This document shows positions 11,701 through 18,672 of a DNA stretch of 64,000 bases, piece by piece; the stretch's first letter is position 1; the number at the start of each line of letters is the position of its first letter. The notes beneath the pieces were generated by a model that ran no database searches, was not told where the DNA came from, and was given only the letters and a program-made list of their open reading frames with translations. A program made the translations under genes and the position numbers. The stretch is taken from IMG/VR virus record IMGVR_UViG_3300008262_000066, positions 1-64,000 of that record. One strand, 5' to 3'. This DNA comes from a virus.

Positions 11701-12397
11701 AGTTACCATTACCATCAGTTGTTAATACATATCCGTCACTACCACCTGTAATAACAACGTTACTTACACTTCCCAAATTAGCAGAAGTTACGGTAATAAC
11801 ATCAGTAGTAATAGTATTACCTGTTAGAGTAGTATTACCAACGTTAACTGTACCGTTAATATTAACACCAGTATCGGTTACTGTAAGTATATTGGCATTG
11901 CCGTTAACACTCATTGTAACGTTTCCACTAACCCCTACAATGTCAACATTACTTGTGCCATTTGCAATACTAGAAACAGCTATGTCACCTGCAATTAATG
12001 TACCAGAAACCGTTAAATTATTTACTGTAGTATTACCAGTGACATCAAGATAACCCTGTACATTGGCCCCCGTACTAGTTACAGTCATGATATTAGCATT
12101 ACCTGCTACTGACATTGTAATATTGCTATTTGATGTTGCAATGTTTACATTACTATTACCGTTATTAATAGCAGATGTATCTATAGTTTCCCATGACAGG
12201 TTACCTGAACCATCTGTTTTTAAGTATTGACCATTACTGCCACCAGTAATTATTACATTACTTATAGGTCCTAAATTACTTAATCCAGTTGTGGTTAAAG
12301 TATGAGCGGTAACATTACCTTCCGCATCAATAACATCAATAGATGCATCTTCACCTACTGAAAGTCCTGCAACTGTATTAAACTTTTTTATTGCCAT
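5768..12397 (-). CDS. Very long tail fibre protein built of about 15 repeats, 2209 aa
   Basis: The start is ATG 12397, with AGAAGAT upstream. The N-terminus MAIKKFNTVAGLSVGE carries the anchor motif. The body is a chain of about fifteen modules, each with a consensus like QPNITSVGxLxxLxVxGN, followed by a segment such as ANYFxGDGSxLSNI and a linker NANYATYAGNA. Two extra domains (about 10565-10750 and 8785-8975) share the motif QDPII-x-GG-ANG-x-P followed by DG-x-DRG, LHYY and FMGW. A segment near 6650-6790 contains AGDEWYD, a common fibre module. The C-terminal ~80 residues (AKYTMRVNSDDGYQ ... YVTIYGS) match the tip of the 1055-aa fibre. At 2209 residues it should be one of the longest fibres of the particle. 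Function is inferred from architecture and cluster. Confidence 0.8.
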   Translation of the reverse strand: MAIKKFNTVAGLSVGEDASIDVIDAEGNVTAHTLTTTGLSNLGPISNVIITGGSNGQYLKTDGSGNLSWETIDTSAINNGNSNVNIATSNSNITMSVAGNANIMTVTSTGANVQGYLDVTGNTTVNNLTVSGTLIAGDIAVSSIANGTSNVDIVGVSGNVTMSVNGNANILTVTDTGVNINGTVNVGNTTLTGNTITTDVITVTSANLGSVSNVVITGGSDGYVLTTDGNGNLIWATNDAGAAGANYEVQFNLNGQFSTNANFTFEPDSETLNSNYFAGDGSNLTNLTAINITGIVSNALYANFSNYSTYAGEVDFAQNANTSNYANYANYAGDAINAINANYAGYADTSNTAATVTDSYQPTITTIGTLTDLAVSNNITTNTIIANNQINTNLIIANIGNFTTVNSTNVNVTTQVTTNVLIGNIANVTTVNATNVVATFFTGDGSNLANINGANVSEVSNANYATYSLYTLDANLANLANNAITVTGSSQPNITSVGDLGGLVVLGTSNLANVTANILQSNSVVSNSTLYVAGDATIVGNLIVYGSAIYADVTSLIIQDPIIEQGGLANGVPLPSNDGFDRGQVLHYYSDAVDAPVDAFMGWKNLAGEFAFVSNGSLVDNTVTVHTYGNVHAGVFIGDAYGLSNIPASNINGTVNYANYSEYSGNALVAETVTASSQPNITSVGNLTNANVSGTLITNIANANTINVNEVYANTYYGNFAGNINLGSGNTRVLFNNDGVIGYSTNFTFDKDTNVFTVNGNISSGNANLGNIASASYFSGDGSLLANLNGSNISEVANANYATYAGTTEIALTANTVLDNAQPNITTVGTLVELSIAGNTFANIVNANYFVGDGSNISNVLGSSIIGEVANANYSTTAGFATTAGIVTTASQPNITSVGTLTDLTVTGNITANIINATYVFGDVGNVSNVPSANIVGIVSNANYAAYAGNAETATTATTVTASSQPNITNVGILANLTVDTDVEADTVHANYFFGDGSNLSDINGSNVSEVANANYASYAGNATTASTANTVIDNEQLNITRVGTLISLNVTGNVSADYINASHLYGEAGNISNVQANSIVGTVSTASVANTVNNSAQPNITSLGNLTSLIVSGNASSNNLTVDNTLQAQDVNVIGNLSVSGNVTYINVNSLQVQDPIIQLGGGANGSPLTTNDGKDRGTLLHYYDIAPVSGFMGWDNSNAEFLIASNVLISDDVVAVQQLGNIRAQNFIGNFNGNITGNIVIPGDNTEILYNNDGNIGTSPGFTFQSANSELTVSGNINANFVLANNIIASNITGNLTGSATTAGTVTEGLQPNITAVGTLSALDVTGNITAANASLGNLVIASFLQGTLTSSSQPNITTIGSLSNLTVTGNISGGNANLGNLVVANYFAGDGSLLTDLNGSNITEVANANYASFAGVTFTAETANVANTVIASAQPNITSVGLLTSLSVAGMLTSFDAVLGNSASANFFNGDGGNISNVQSTNIIGTVANANYATYAGITNAANTVNDSAQPNITSVGNLTSLVVIGNITSGNGDFGNVARANFFIGDGGLLSNVPTGEFANYANYAGNAVIAETALVATTVTNAEQSNITSVGVLTELLVSGNIVAGNIDAGNVVVANYLVGDGSFISNIQGSVITGWVASANYSNYAGNAVTAQTALNAITANTATVAVNVTASSQPNITSVGTLVSLDITGNITANIGEFGGNVAAVYFLGDGGYLSNLTGSNVSGIVASANSAEYANIANISTTSTYANIVVDASQPNINSLGVLTSLDVTGLSDLGDVTATNITVGNVTITLANVTADNFFGNFDGNLTSPGYNTSIIFNDSGMINASNSFQFNSTTNTATITGTLEVADSITRDGKDVPTYTSASAIPINPIAGDEWYDELNDRIYKYVYDGATYAWIDISSGFISANVEVSGNTIVLRDANGNIYANHLSGTSLAISGISNLGDVGNVRITGGTANYVLGTDGTGNLAWVDAGSQGVGGTNTQVQYNNNGTFAGSANFTYDYLTETLSANVITALGNLTSTAGNLILSTGELSVNGTSANIFSTTLTNVNLGLSANVTVGSTTGNTTVRGNLVANNISTNGNLVVASLATITNLKVSDLSSNRTPISITNDTIVDSFPVNKYRSAKYTMRVNSDDGYQAVEVLLIHNGVNSYVTIYGSLSTIGTDIISLGTAINSGNVQLLATSTIANTTVNLLGTYVAD

Positions 12398-12420
12398 ATA
12401 ATCTTCTTGTTATGTGGCTC

Positions 12421-14694
12421 TTATATTGTTCTGTACTGTGTTGTCCATACAGTTGAATTACTGCTTGTAGGTGTAACCACTAGTTCAATATTACCACTAT
12501 TCCAAATCACTTTTATTGCTCCTGGTGAGCTACCTTTATAAACAGTACCATAACTAGAGAAATCAACATCACTATCATCATGTACTGCTTGTAAGGTAGC
12601 TACACAGTATTTAGCCCCTGCTACTTCTACCCCTTTTACAAAAAATTCAACTCCCCTGCATGTTAGTGGATTTAGTCTAACAATTGCCTGATCAGCTGTA
12701 GTTGATGTGGTAGTAAGTGTTTTCCACTGTATGTCAGTTGATCCTAAAGTTACACCATTGTTAGATGTTAGAGTATTTGCAGTTAAATTTGCTGTGACAG
12801 TAAGTGACCCAAGAAGGTTAGCACCAGTAGTTGATATTACTAATACATTTGCATTACCATTAATAGTAGTAGCAACATTGCCATTTTCAAATACAAAAAC
12901 GTTACTACTACCATTGTTAATCTTATGAACTTCTACAGTAGTTAAAGAAAGCACTCCATTACCGTTAGTAGATATATATTGACCATTAGTACCATCTATT
13001 GTCGGGTATGATAGGTTACTTGCTACTAACGTTTTGATGTTAGCGGTTGTATAGATATTAGTGTTACCTGCAACATCTAAGTTTAGCAGATTACCAAGAG
13101 ATGTAATATTATTTTGTGCTGACGTTAATACTGTACCTTCTAGATTACCAATAAAAGTATTACCTTGAACATTACCATATGTTCCTATTGTCACTACTCC
13201 TGATGATACTGTTGCTTCGCTTGCAAATGAAAATTGTTTTATACCTGATTGCCAACCTATAAACTGATTGACCGGGCCTGATGGAGATAAGTCATAGTTA
13301 TGTAAAAATAAACCTCTATCTAAACCATCATATGCACTGGAGTTGCCGCCGTTAGCAGCACCTCCTAAATTAATAATAGGATCAGTTACATTTAATTCTG
13401 ATACATTAATATAAGTTGTATTACCGCTTACAGATAGATTACCTACAATAGTAAGGTCTTGTTCCATAAGTACATTACCATTAAATAAACCCACGTTAGC
13501 GGTTAATTGTGCAGTAGCTTCAATATTAGCAGTAGTGAAGGTGTCATCGTTTGTAGAACTAATAGTAGTATTACCTAAAATAATACTATTACCGGACAAA
13601 TATAAATCTTTCCATCGATGGGTAGCATTACCTAAATCATAAGTAACATCAATTGATGGTATTAGATTTGTATACACAAATCCATTGACACCCAAATTAT
13701 TAAATAAAGAGTTACCCGTTACTTCTAACGCACCTACATTAGCTAAATTAGTTATCCTAAGATTGTTACCATATATATTACCATTAGCATTTATATCACC
13801 GGGAGTAGAAATATTTCCACCACTAAGATTACCTGTTGCACTAATAGCACCAAGTGATATTAAATTGCCTACGTTAGCATCACCACTAATATTTAATGTG
13901 TTTCCTGACAATCCGTTTCCAGATATATTACCTGTAGCACTAATGGCATCTACATCTAGATTACCAAAGGTAGATTCACCATTAACAATAAAGTTGCCAC
14001 CTAATATAATATCGGTCTGAACATCAAGTGAGTTTGGTACTACTACATAGCCTGTACCGTTTGGTTCTAAAATTAAATTACCGTTGAGATCAATAGTAGA
14101 AATTGTGTTGTTATTGATATTAATGTTACCTAGATTAACATTACTAGGGCTAAAATTGTTAATACCTTTTGGGCCGATGTATCTATAACCTACAATGTAT
14201 AAAACTTTACTTGCTGTAAGTGCCGAAGGGATAGTTTCACCAATAAAGTTTAATACACCTGATGTATAGTTAAAGTAAAATTGACCATTACCACCTGAAC
14301 CTGCAGCAAAAATTTGTGTACCAGTAGCTACTGGATTAGCCGCATTAGCATTGTCTACATAAACACTTACGTTATATGTTGCACCAAACTCTGCTGGAAT
14401 CCAATCGGTTAAATTTGTTTTCCAAGTAGGGTATACTCCACCTACTGGTACTGTTGTTGTATCCGCTGTAGTTTGTATTGCACTTGATCCGGTATATGCT
14501 TGAACTAGCCCTGCTGTATCTGCAGCCGTGCCTGGAATAGAACTAGAATTCAACCAAATTGTATCTCCTCGCATTAATAGCGGGCTAGGAATTGATTCGT
14601 TACTAGGACTCTTATTAGTTGACGTGTCGGTTTTTGTTACTCCAAACGCCTGTTTATATAGTAAGTCAACGATTTGTGCTTGTGATACGGCCAT
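12421..14694 (-). CDS. Tail fibre-like protein, 757 aa, with a different N-terminal anchor
   Basis: The start ATG (14694) lies two bases after the stop of the upstream gene, so translation is probably coupled. The N-terminus (MAVSQAQIVDLLYKQAFGVT) differs from the FN anchor of its neighbours and suggests another attachment partner. One copy of the DPII-x-LGG-ANGG ... DGLDRG ... FIGW domain lies at about 13220-13420, plus one NITSLGNLLNLDV module. A segment HRWKDLYLSGN resembles the T4-type long-fibre and adhesin module TYDLGNATHRWKDLY. The C-terminal domain (VEFFVKG ... ATLQAVHDDSDV ... SYGTVYKG) belongs to the same tip family as two other fibres. Fibre role is likely; the partner is unknown. 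Confidence 0.75.
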   Translation of the reverse strand: MAVSQAQIVDLLYKQAFGVTKTDTSTNKSPSNESIPSPLLMRGDTIWLNSSSIPGTAADTAGLVQAYTGSSAIQTTADTTTVPVGGVYPTWKTNLTDWIPAEFGATYNVSVYVDNANAANPVATGTQIFAAGSGGNGQFYFNYTSGVLNFIGETIPSALTASKVLYIVGYRYIGPKGINNFSPSNVNLGNININNNTISTIDLNGNLILEPNGTGYVVVPNSLDVQTDIILGGNFIVNGESTFGNLDVDAISATGNISGNGLSGNTLNISGDANVGNLISLGAISATGNLSGGNISTPGDINANGNIYGNNLRITNLANVGALEVTGNSLFNNLGVNGFVYTNLIPSIDVTYDLGNATHRWKDLYLSGNSIILGNTTISSTNDDTFTTANIEATAQLTANVGLFNGNVLMEQDLTIVGNLSVSGNTTYINVSELNVTDPIINLGGAANGGNSSAYDGLDRGLFLHNYDLSPSGPVNQFIGWQSGIKQFSFASEATVSSGVVTIGTYGNVQGNTFIGNLEGTVLTSAQNNITSLGNLLNLDVAGNTNIYTTANIKTLVASNLSYPTIDGTNGQYISTNGNGVLSLTTVEVHKINNGSSNVFVFENGNVATTINGNANVLVISTTGANLLGSLTVTANLTANTLTSNNGVTLGSTDIQWKTLTTTSTTADQAIVRLNPLTCRGVEFFVKGVEVAGAKYCVATLQAVHDDSDVDFSSYGTVYKGSSPGAIKVIWNSGNIELVVTPTSSNSTVWTTQYRTI

Positions 14695-14696
14695 AA

Positions 14697-17006
14697 TTAG
14701 TTACTCGCAGTCTGTAATGAAAGGGCTGATACTGTTTGCCCGGTTGTTAATTTTATTCTAACATAAATCTCATTGGTTGCAGTACCTGAACTAGATACAG
14801 TACCAAACGTTGCTGTTATTGCTTTATTTGTTTGTGCTGAATTTAATGGTGCAACACCACCTAGAGCTGCCCCATTACTTCCGTTACCCCCTGAACCTGC
14901 TCCTGGTTGACCAGCACCTGCATATGCAGTACTTAAATCTAACCAGCCATTAAGTGTAGATGAGGTATCGATACCACTACCAGGCAATGCTACCCAGAGT
15001 CCTGCTATAGTGCCAGTCCATTTAATATCAAACTTAGAAACTGATGTTCTAATAAACTTGAATGTAAAATATTGTGCCGTACTACGACCTGTACTTAGAT
15101 TAGGTCCAGCAGGTAAATAACCACTAGCATAATTTGTTTGGTCATGTTTTAGTGAGGCAGCTACTATAGTAGCATCATAAGTTTGTAGTGTACTTGATTG
15201 ACTATTAAATGCCGTTGCATTAGCAGAGTATACTGGTGTATCTGTACTACCTGGATTTATAATTCTAAAAGCTAATCCAGAACCTGATCCAATAGTAGAA
15301 CCAATTACTACGTTTGCTTCTTCCATCGTACTAGCAGTACCTGTCTTATAAAGAACAACTGATCCCGGATTAAATGTTTGAGTTCCTGTATTATAACTGT
15401 TTAATACACTTACAGAAGGACCACTTGAGCTTGAACTAAATCCTGATATAATAGTAGATGTTGTACTAACAGAAGCATTACCACTAGCCACATATAAATC
15501 TTTAGCTAGAGGTGTTGATATACCTGCATCTGAATATGTTTTACTTGTTGGTGCTCCAAATGCTCCGGATGCTGAACCTGTTACAAACGTATCGCTTGTT
15601 GGATACATGTCACCGCTTAGTTTATTAACATCAAATGTAATAGCAAACTGATTTGTACTGTTATAGTGAGGTACAGTACTAGAATATGTGTAGCTTGGTG
15701 ATACAGGCGCTGTTATTGCAACATTACTGAACGTTGGTGTGCCTGGTACACTTGCATCATAATACCATGATGGTGTATTTGTATTACCGGCTGCGCTGTC
15801 AGTAATAGAAACTTCATTCCAACCCTGTGTAACAGTACCTGATGCGTTAGCAGAGAAAACACTCCAAAAACCAGCTGCAATATTTGCATTTGCATTACGA
15901 TAATCATAATTATTAAATATAGTCAAGTTACCAATTGTACCATTGCCGTTTAAATTAGCAGTAAGTGTTCGAACACCCGCATTAGCACCGTTCAATTTAA
16001 CAATAATATTACCTGAATCTCCTGGACCAGCATTAGTTATATTGTTGGTTGAGTAAGTAGATACTCTACGTACAGTTGTTACAGTTGTTCCACCTGATAC
16101 ACTTTTGTTTGCGCCAGGTGTATTATCTGTTTGTACAAAGTTAGCCATACGATAAGTTGATAAACTAGCAACTGATAGTGTTTGACTTGCAGGGAATGCA
16201 GGGGGTGAAGGTGGAACAAGCTTACCTAAAATTTCATTTAATTGTGCTATACCATTTGTTACTGTAGTTGCTGTTGTCATTGATAATGCGTTACTTGTTA
16301 AATTACCTAGTGTAGCATTACCTAATTGAATGCCAGTTGCGCCACCTGATGTGTCTGCAATTACTACTATACCATCACCATTTGGATCTAATGTTAAGTT
16401 AGCGTTACTTCCCGTAGTGATGTTTGCAATTGAAAGATTACCAAAAAGTTCTGTACCGGTTTCCAAAAATTTTGCAACGTTAGTTGTGCCATTAACCGAT
16501 ACAGTAACATTAGATGCATCTACTACAACGTTACTACTACCTTGAAAGATAGTGTTAGATACCAAACCAGTTAAAGAACTACCATTACCTATAAAATAAT
16601 TTGCAGTAACATTCCCATTAGCAGTAAGAATATCAACATTAGCTGTACCAGTAAGATTTAAATTTGCGGCACCTATTGAATTTGAAACAGTTAATGCGTC
16701 AGTTTTAATGTCACCATTAGAAGCAAAACCAACTGTCAGTGTACCTGAAGTATATGAAAAAGCAGAACTAGCACCAAAATCATTATTACTATTGTATTGA
16801 ATTTCGCCATTACCACCGGCTGCCTGTTGAAAGTCAACTGGATTGCCGTTAGCATAAAGGTAATTGTCAGTTAAAATACCATATGTAGATATATTACCTG
16901 TTAGATTAGCGGTAGTTGTTGTAACGTTACCGTTTGCATCTATGATGAGTGTTGGGTTTTCTCCTACTGAGAAACCACCAACTGAGTTAAAGGGTCTAAT
17001 TGCCAT
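14697..17006 (-). CDS. Tail fibre-like protein, 769 aa, with a glycine-rich C-terminal domain
   Basis: The start ATG (17006) has AAGGAAAC upstream. The N-terminus MAIRPFNSVGGFSVGEN carries the anchor motif and is closely similar in DNA and protein to the next gene (MAADPFNSVGGYTIG). A short repeat region (about residues 30-200) is followed by LPXSPPAFPASQTL-like sequence and a long non-repetitive beta-rich region. It ends in a domain with FTFKFIRTSVSKFDIKW, GLWVALPGSGID, LNGWLDLSTAY and a glycine/serine-rich loop (GAGQPGAGSGGNGSNG). That C-terminal arrangement resembles terminal domains of fibres of aquatic T4-like phages. The tip differs from the YGS-type tips of the neighbours, so it probably binds a different ligand (inference). 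Confidence 0.75.
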   Translation of the reverse strand: MAIRPFNSVGGFSVGENPTLIIDANGNVTTTTANLTGNISTYGILTDNYLYANGNPVDFQQAAGGNGEIQYNSNNDFGASSAFSYTSGTLTVGFASNGDIKTDALTVSNSIGAANLNLTGTANVDILTANGNVTANYFIGNGSSLTGLVSNTIFQGSSNVVVDASNVTVSVNGTTNVAKFLETGTELFGNLSIANITTGSNANLTLDPNGDGIVVIADTSGGATGIQLGNATLGNLTSNALSMTTATTVTNGIAQLNEILGKLVPPSPPAFPASQTLSVASLSTYRMANFVQTDNTPGANKSVSGGTTVTTVRRVSTYSTNNITNAGPGDSGNIIVKLNGANAGVRTLTANLNGNGTIGNLTIFNNYDYRNANANIAAGFWSVFSANASGTVTQGWNEVSITDSAAGNTNTPSWYYDASVPGTPTFSNVAITAPVSPSYTYSSTVPHYNSTNQFAITFDVNKLSGDMYPTSDTFVTGSASGAFGAPTSKTYSDAGISTPLAKDLYVASGNASVSTTSTIISGFSSSSSGPSVSVLNSYNTGTQTFNPGSVVLYKTGTASTMEEANVVIGSTIGSGSGLAFRIINPGSTDTPVYSANATAFNSQSSTLQTYDATIVAASLKHDQTNYASGYLPAGPNLSTGRSTAQYFTFKFIRTSVSKFDIKWTGTIAGLWVALPGSGIDTSSTLNGWLDLSTAYAGAGQPGAGSGGNGSNGAALGGVAPLNSAQTNKAITATFGTVSSSGTATNEIYVRIKLTTGQTVSALSLQTASN

Positions 17007-17017
17007 TTCTTGTTTCC

Positions 17018-17716
17018 TTATTCTTTATAACTTGTAGTCATTATTCTGTAATTGACAAGAGTACTTGGTACAGGTGTCACGGTTAATGTAACATCATTAT
17101 TTGCAGAATCATACTGCACTCTGAAGTCACCTACTCCCGGGCCTAATTGAGGTACATCAATTGTACCATATTCAAAGTATCCAACTTCTGTACCCAAAAC
17201 GCTTGCAAATAGCTTACTAGTTTGTCTATTGTTACCTATTGCGTCAGTAGCAATAATAGTATAGTCAATACTTGATATGGTATCAGCTTGAGTTCTATGT
17301 AAAACTTGATTAGCTCCATTACTTGAACTTGTAGCAAATATAACACGTGATGTACAGAACTCTAACGGACCATATCCCATTGTTATACTATTGGCAATTA
17401 AATCACCATCTATTGCTAAAAGCTTTGTTGCACTGTTAAATGTGAATGCCGCATCTGCTCCTGCACTACCTTGATTATTATATAATACTTCAGTGTTGCT
17501 GCCAGGCACTACAATGTTAGCGGTTATATTACCTGCTATTGAATTAGCAAAAATACTATTAACTATTAACGTACCACCGATATTTGCATTGGTACTAATG
17601 TTTAATGTATTACCTACAATATTATTGCCCGTGATGTTACCGTTACTGTCAATGACAGGTACGGGCGGTATTCCTATTGTGTATCCGCCAACTGAGTTAA
17701 ATGGGTCTGCTGCCAT
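17018..17716 (-). CDS. Short tail fibre-like protein, 232 aa, anchor plus tip domain
   Basis: The first gene of the minus-strand fibre run. The start ATG (17716) lies about 25 bases downstream of the candidate late promoter GATAAATACT. It has the anchor motif (MAADPFNSVGGYTIG), one short repeat stretch (VLYNNQGSAGADAAFTF) and then a C-terminal tip domain (SKLFASVLGTEVGYFEYGTID ... NDVTLTVTP) of the same type as in the longer fibres. It is effectively a minimal version of the cluster's fibres, with anchor and tip but almost no shaft. Could be a short fibre, or a decoy or assembly unit; only sequence similarity supports this. Confidence 0.75.
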   Translation of the reverse strand: MAADPFNSVGGYTIGIPPVPVIDSNGNITGNNIVGNTLNISTNANIGGTLIVNSIFANSIAGNITANIVVPGSNTEVLYNNQGSAGADAAFTFNSATKLLAIDGDLIANSITMGYGPLEFCTSRVIFATSSSNGANQVLHRTQADTISSIDYTIIATDAIGNNRQTSKLFASVLGTEVGYFEYGTIDVPQLGPGVGDFRVQYDSANNDVTLTVTPVPSTLVNYRIMTTSYKE

Positions 17717-17740
17717 GGATGTTCCAAATATTTCTTATTG

Positions 17741-17750
17741 AGTATTTATC
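17741..17750 (-). promoter_or_regulatory. Candidate T4-type late promoter for the fibre cluster
   Basis: On the minus strand the sequence reads GATAAATACT, close to the T4 gp55-dependent late consensus TATAAATA, 25 bases before the first fibre ATG. Confidence 0.55.
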
Positions 17751-17776
17751 ATTTTTAACGAAATGCGATTTTTGGC

Positions 17777-17843
17777 ATCCAAAAAAAAAGCACTCATAAA
17801 AGTTCTTTAATGTCTTCCTATCACGTTAAGATATTGCATTCAT
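17777..17843. repeat. 67-bp direct repeat A, at the 3' end of the desaturase gene
   Basis: Aligns without gaps to 18606-18672 with 11 mismatches in 67 (about 84 percent identity). The stop codon of the desaturase (17840) sits at the same place in this repeat as the stop of the HNH gene (18669) does in the other copy. Confidence 0.85.
17781..17810 (-). terminator. Weak intrinsic terminator after the desaturase
   Basis: The minus strand reads AAGAACTT-TTAT-GAGTGCTT with mismatches, then a run of nine T residues. It is a degenerate version of the clean hairpin in repeat B, so termination may be leaky into the fibre region. Confidence 0.55.
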
Positions 17844-18565
17844 CTTATTTTTGCTAGTTTTACTGATTTAAATATTGTTACCCACATATAACCAATATCA
17901 AACTCAAACCATCTACGACTGAGTTTAGGACTTGCTGGATCTAAGTGATGATTGTTATGTAATTCTTCTCCACCTATGATAATTCCCCACGGACTAATGT
18001 TACGACTGTGATCTTTAGTTTCACCGTTACGATAACCTACCCAATGTCCAACTCCATTGATTACACCGGCAGCCCAGAATGGAATCCATATCATTTGTAT
18101 AACCCAGATTAGTAATCCCCAATAAGAAAAACAAAGTAAGTTTATTAATAATAACAAAACAATTCCTAGACGACTATGTTTACTGTATACATTTTGTTCC
18201 ATCCAATCATCAGGTGTACCAACACCATACTGTTTAATCATTTCAGTATCTTTACTTGCAGAGTGATAGAGTGATGCACCTTTGAATAATACGTTATAGA
18301 TCCCATACACATGCGGAGTATGAGGATCACCTTCAATGTCACTATATCTGTGATGTTTGCGATGTATAGCCACCCATTGTTTTGTAACCATTCCGGTTGT
18401 TAACCACAGCCATAGTCTCATAAAGTGACTTAATATAGTATTAAATTCGATGGATTTATGTGCTTGACCTCTATGTAAGAATAGGGTAACACATACAATA
18501 GTGATGTGTGTAACTATTAAAGTGTATAATATTTCGTTCATTAGATATTTAACCCAAAAAAACAT
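17840..18565 (-). CDS. Fatty-acid (acyl-lipid/acyl-CoA) desaturase, di-iron membrane enzyme, auxiliary metabolic gene
   Basis: The protein would introduce a double bond into host fatty acyl chains, most likely at delta-9, at the membrane. The 241 residues contain all three histidine boxes of the membrane desaturase family: HRGQAH (31-36), HRKHH (68-72) and HNNHH (203-207). There is an extra GHWVGY near 173. Hydrophobic segments lie at about 13-30, 45-62 and 133-170. It is somewhat short for the family but no essential box is missing. The first ATG (18565) gives MFFWVKYL. A second ATG eight codons on (MNEILY, 18541) is equally plausible, and neither has a good Shine-Dalgarno. It sits between an HNH gene and the fibre cluster, with related repeats at both 3' ends, which suggests transfer. 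Electron donor and substrate must come from the host. Confidence 0.88.
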   Translation of the reverse strand: MFFWVKYLMNEILYTLIVTHITIVCVTLFLHRGQAHKSIEFNTILSHFMRLWLWLTTGMVTKQWVAIHRKHHRYSDIEGDPHTPHVYGIYNVLFKGASLYHSASKDTEMIKQYGVGTPDDWMEQNVYSKHSRLGIVLLLLINLLCFSYWGLLIWVIQMIWIPFWAAGVINGVGHWVGYRNGETKDHSRNISPWGIIIGGEELHNNHHLDPASPKLSRRWFEFDIGYMWVTIFKSVKLAKIR

Positions 18566-18605
18566 AGTCTACTAGCTAGATATTACTATATGTGTAAGAG
18601 ATTTT

Positions 18606-18672
18606 ATCCAACAAAAAAGCACTCCTAAGAGTGCTTCAATGTCTTCCCATCCCATTGAGATATTGTATTTAT
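18606..18672. repeat. 67-bp direct repeat B, at the 3' end of the HNH gene
   Basis: Gap-free match to 17777-17843. After the HNH stop, the same frame reads IQYLNGMGRH, echoing QQYLNDGWQLGG in the HNH C-terminus. After the desaturase stop the frame reads MQYLNVIGRH. The repeat is therefore probably a decayed copy of an endonuclease gene tail plus its terminator. Confidence 0.85.
18613..18636 (-). terminator. Intrinsic terminator after the HNH gene
   Basis: Perfect 8-bp stem AAGCACTC / GAGTGCTT with a 4-base loop, followed on the minus strand by six T residues (18613-18618). Confidence 0.85.

Noticed and set aside
1322-17716. Dense short repeats considered as CRISPR or intergenic repeat arrays
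   Set aside because: The repeats are in frame, imperfect, variable in spacing and encode conserved protein modules.
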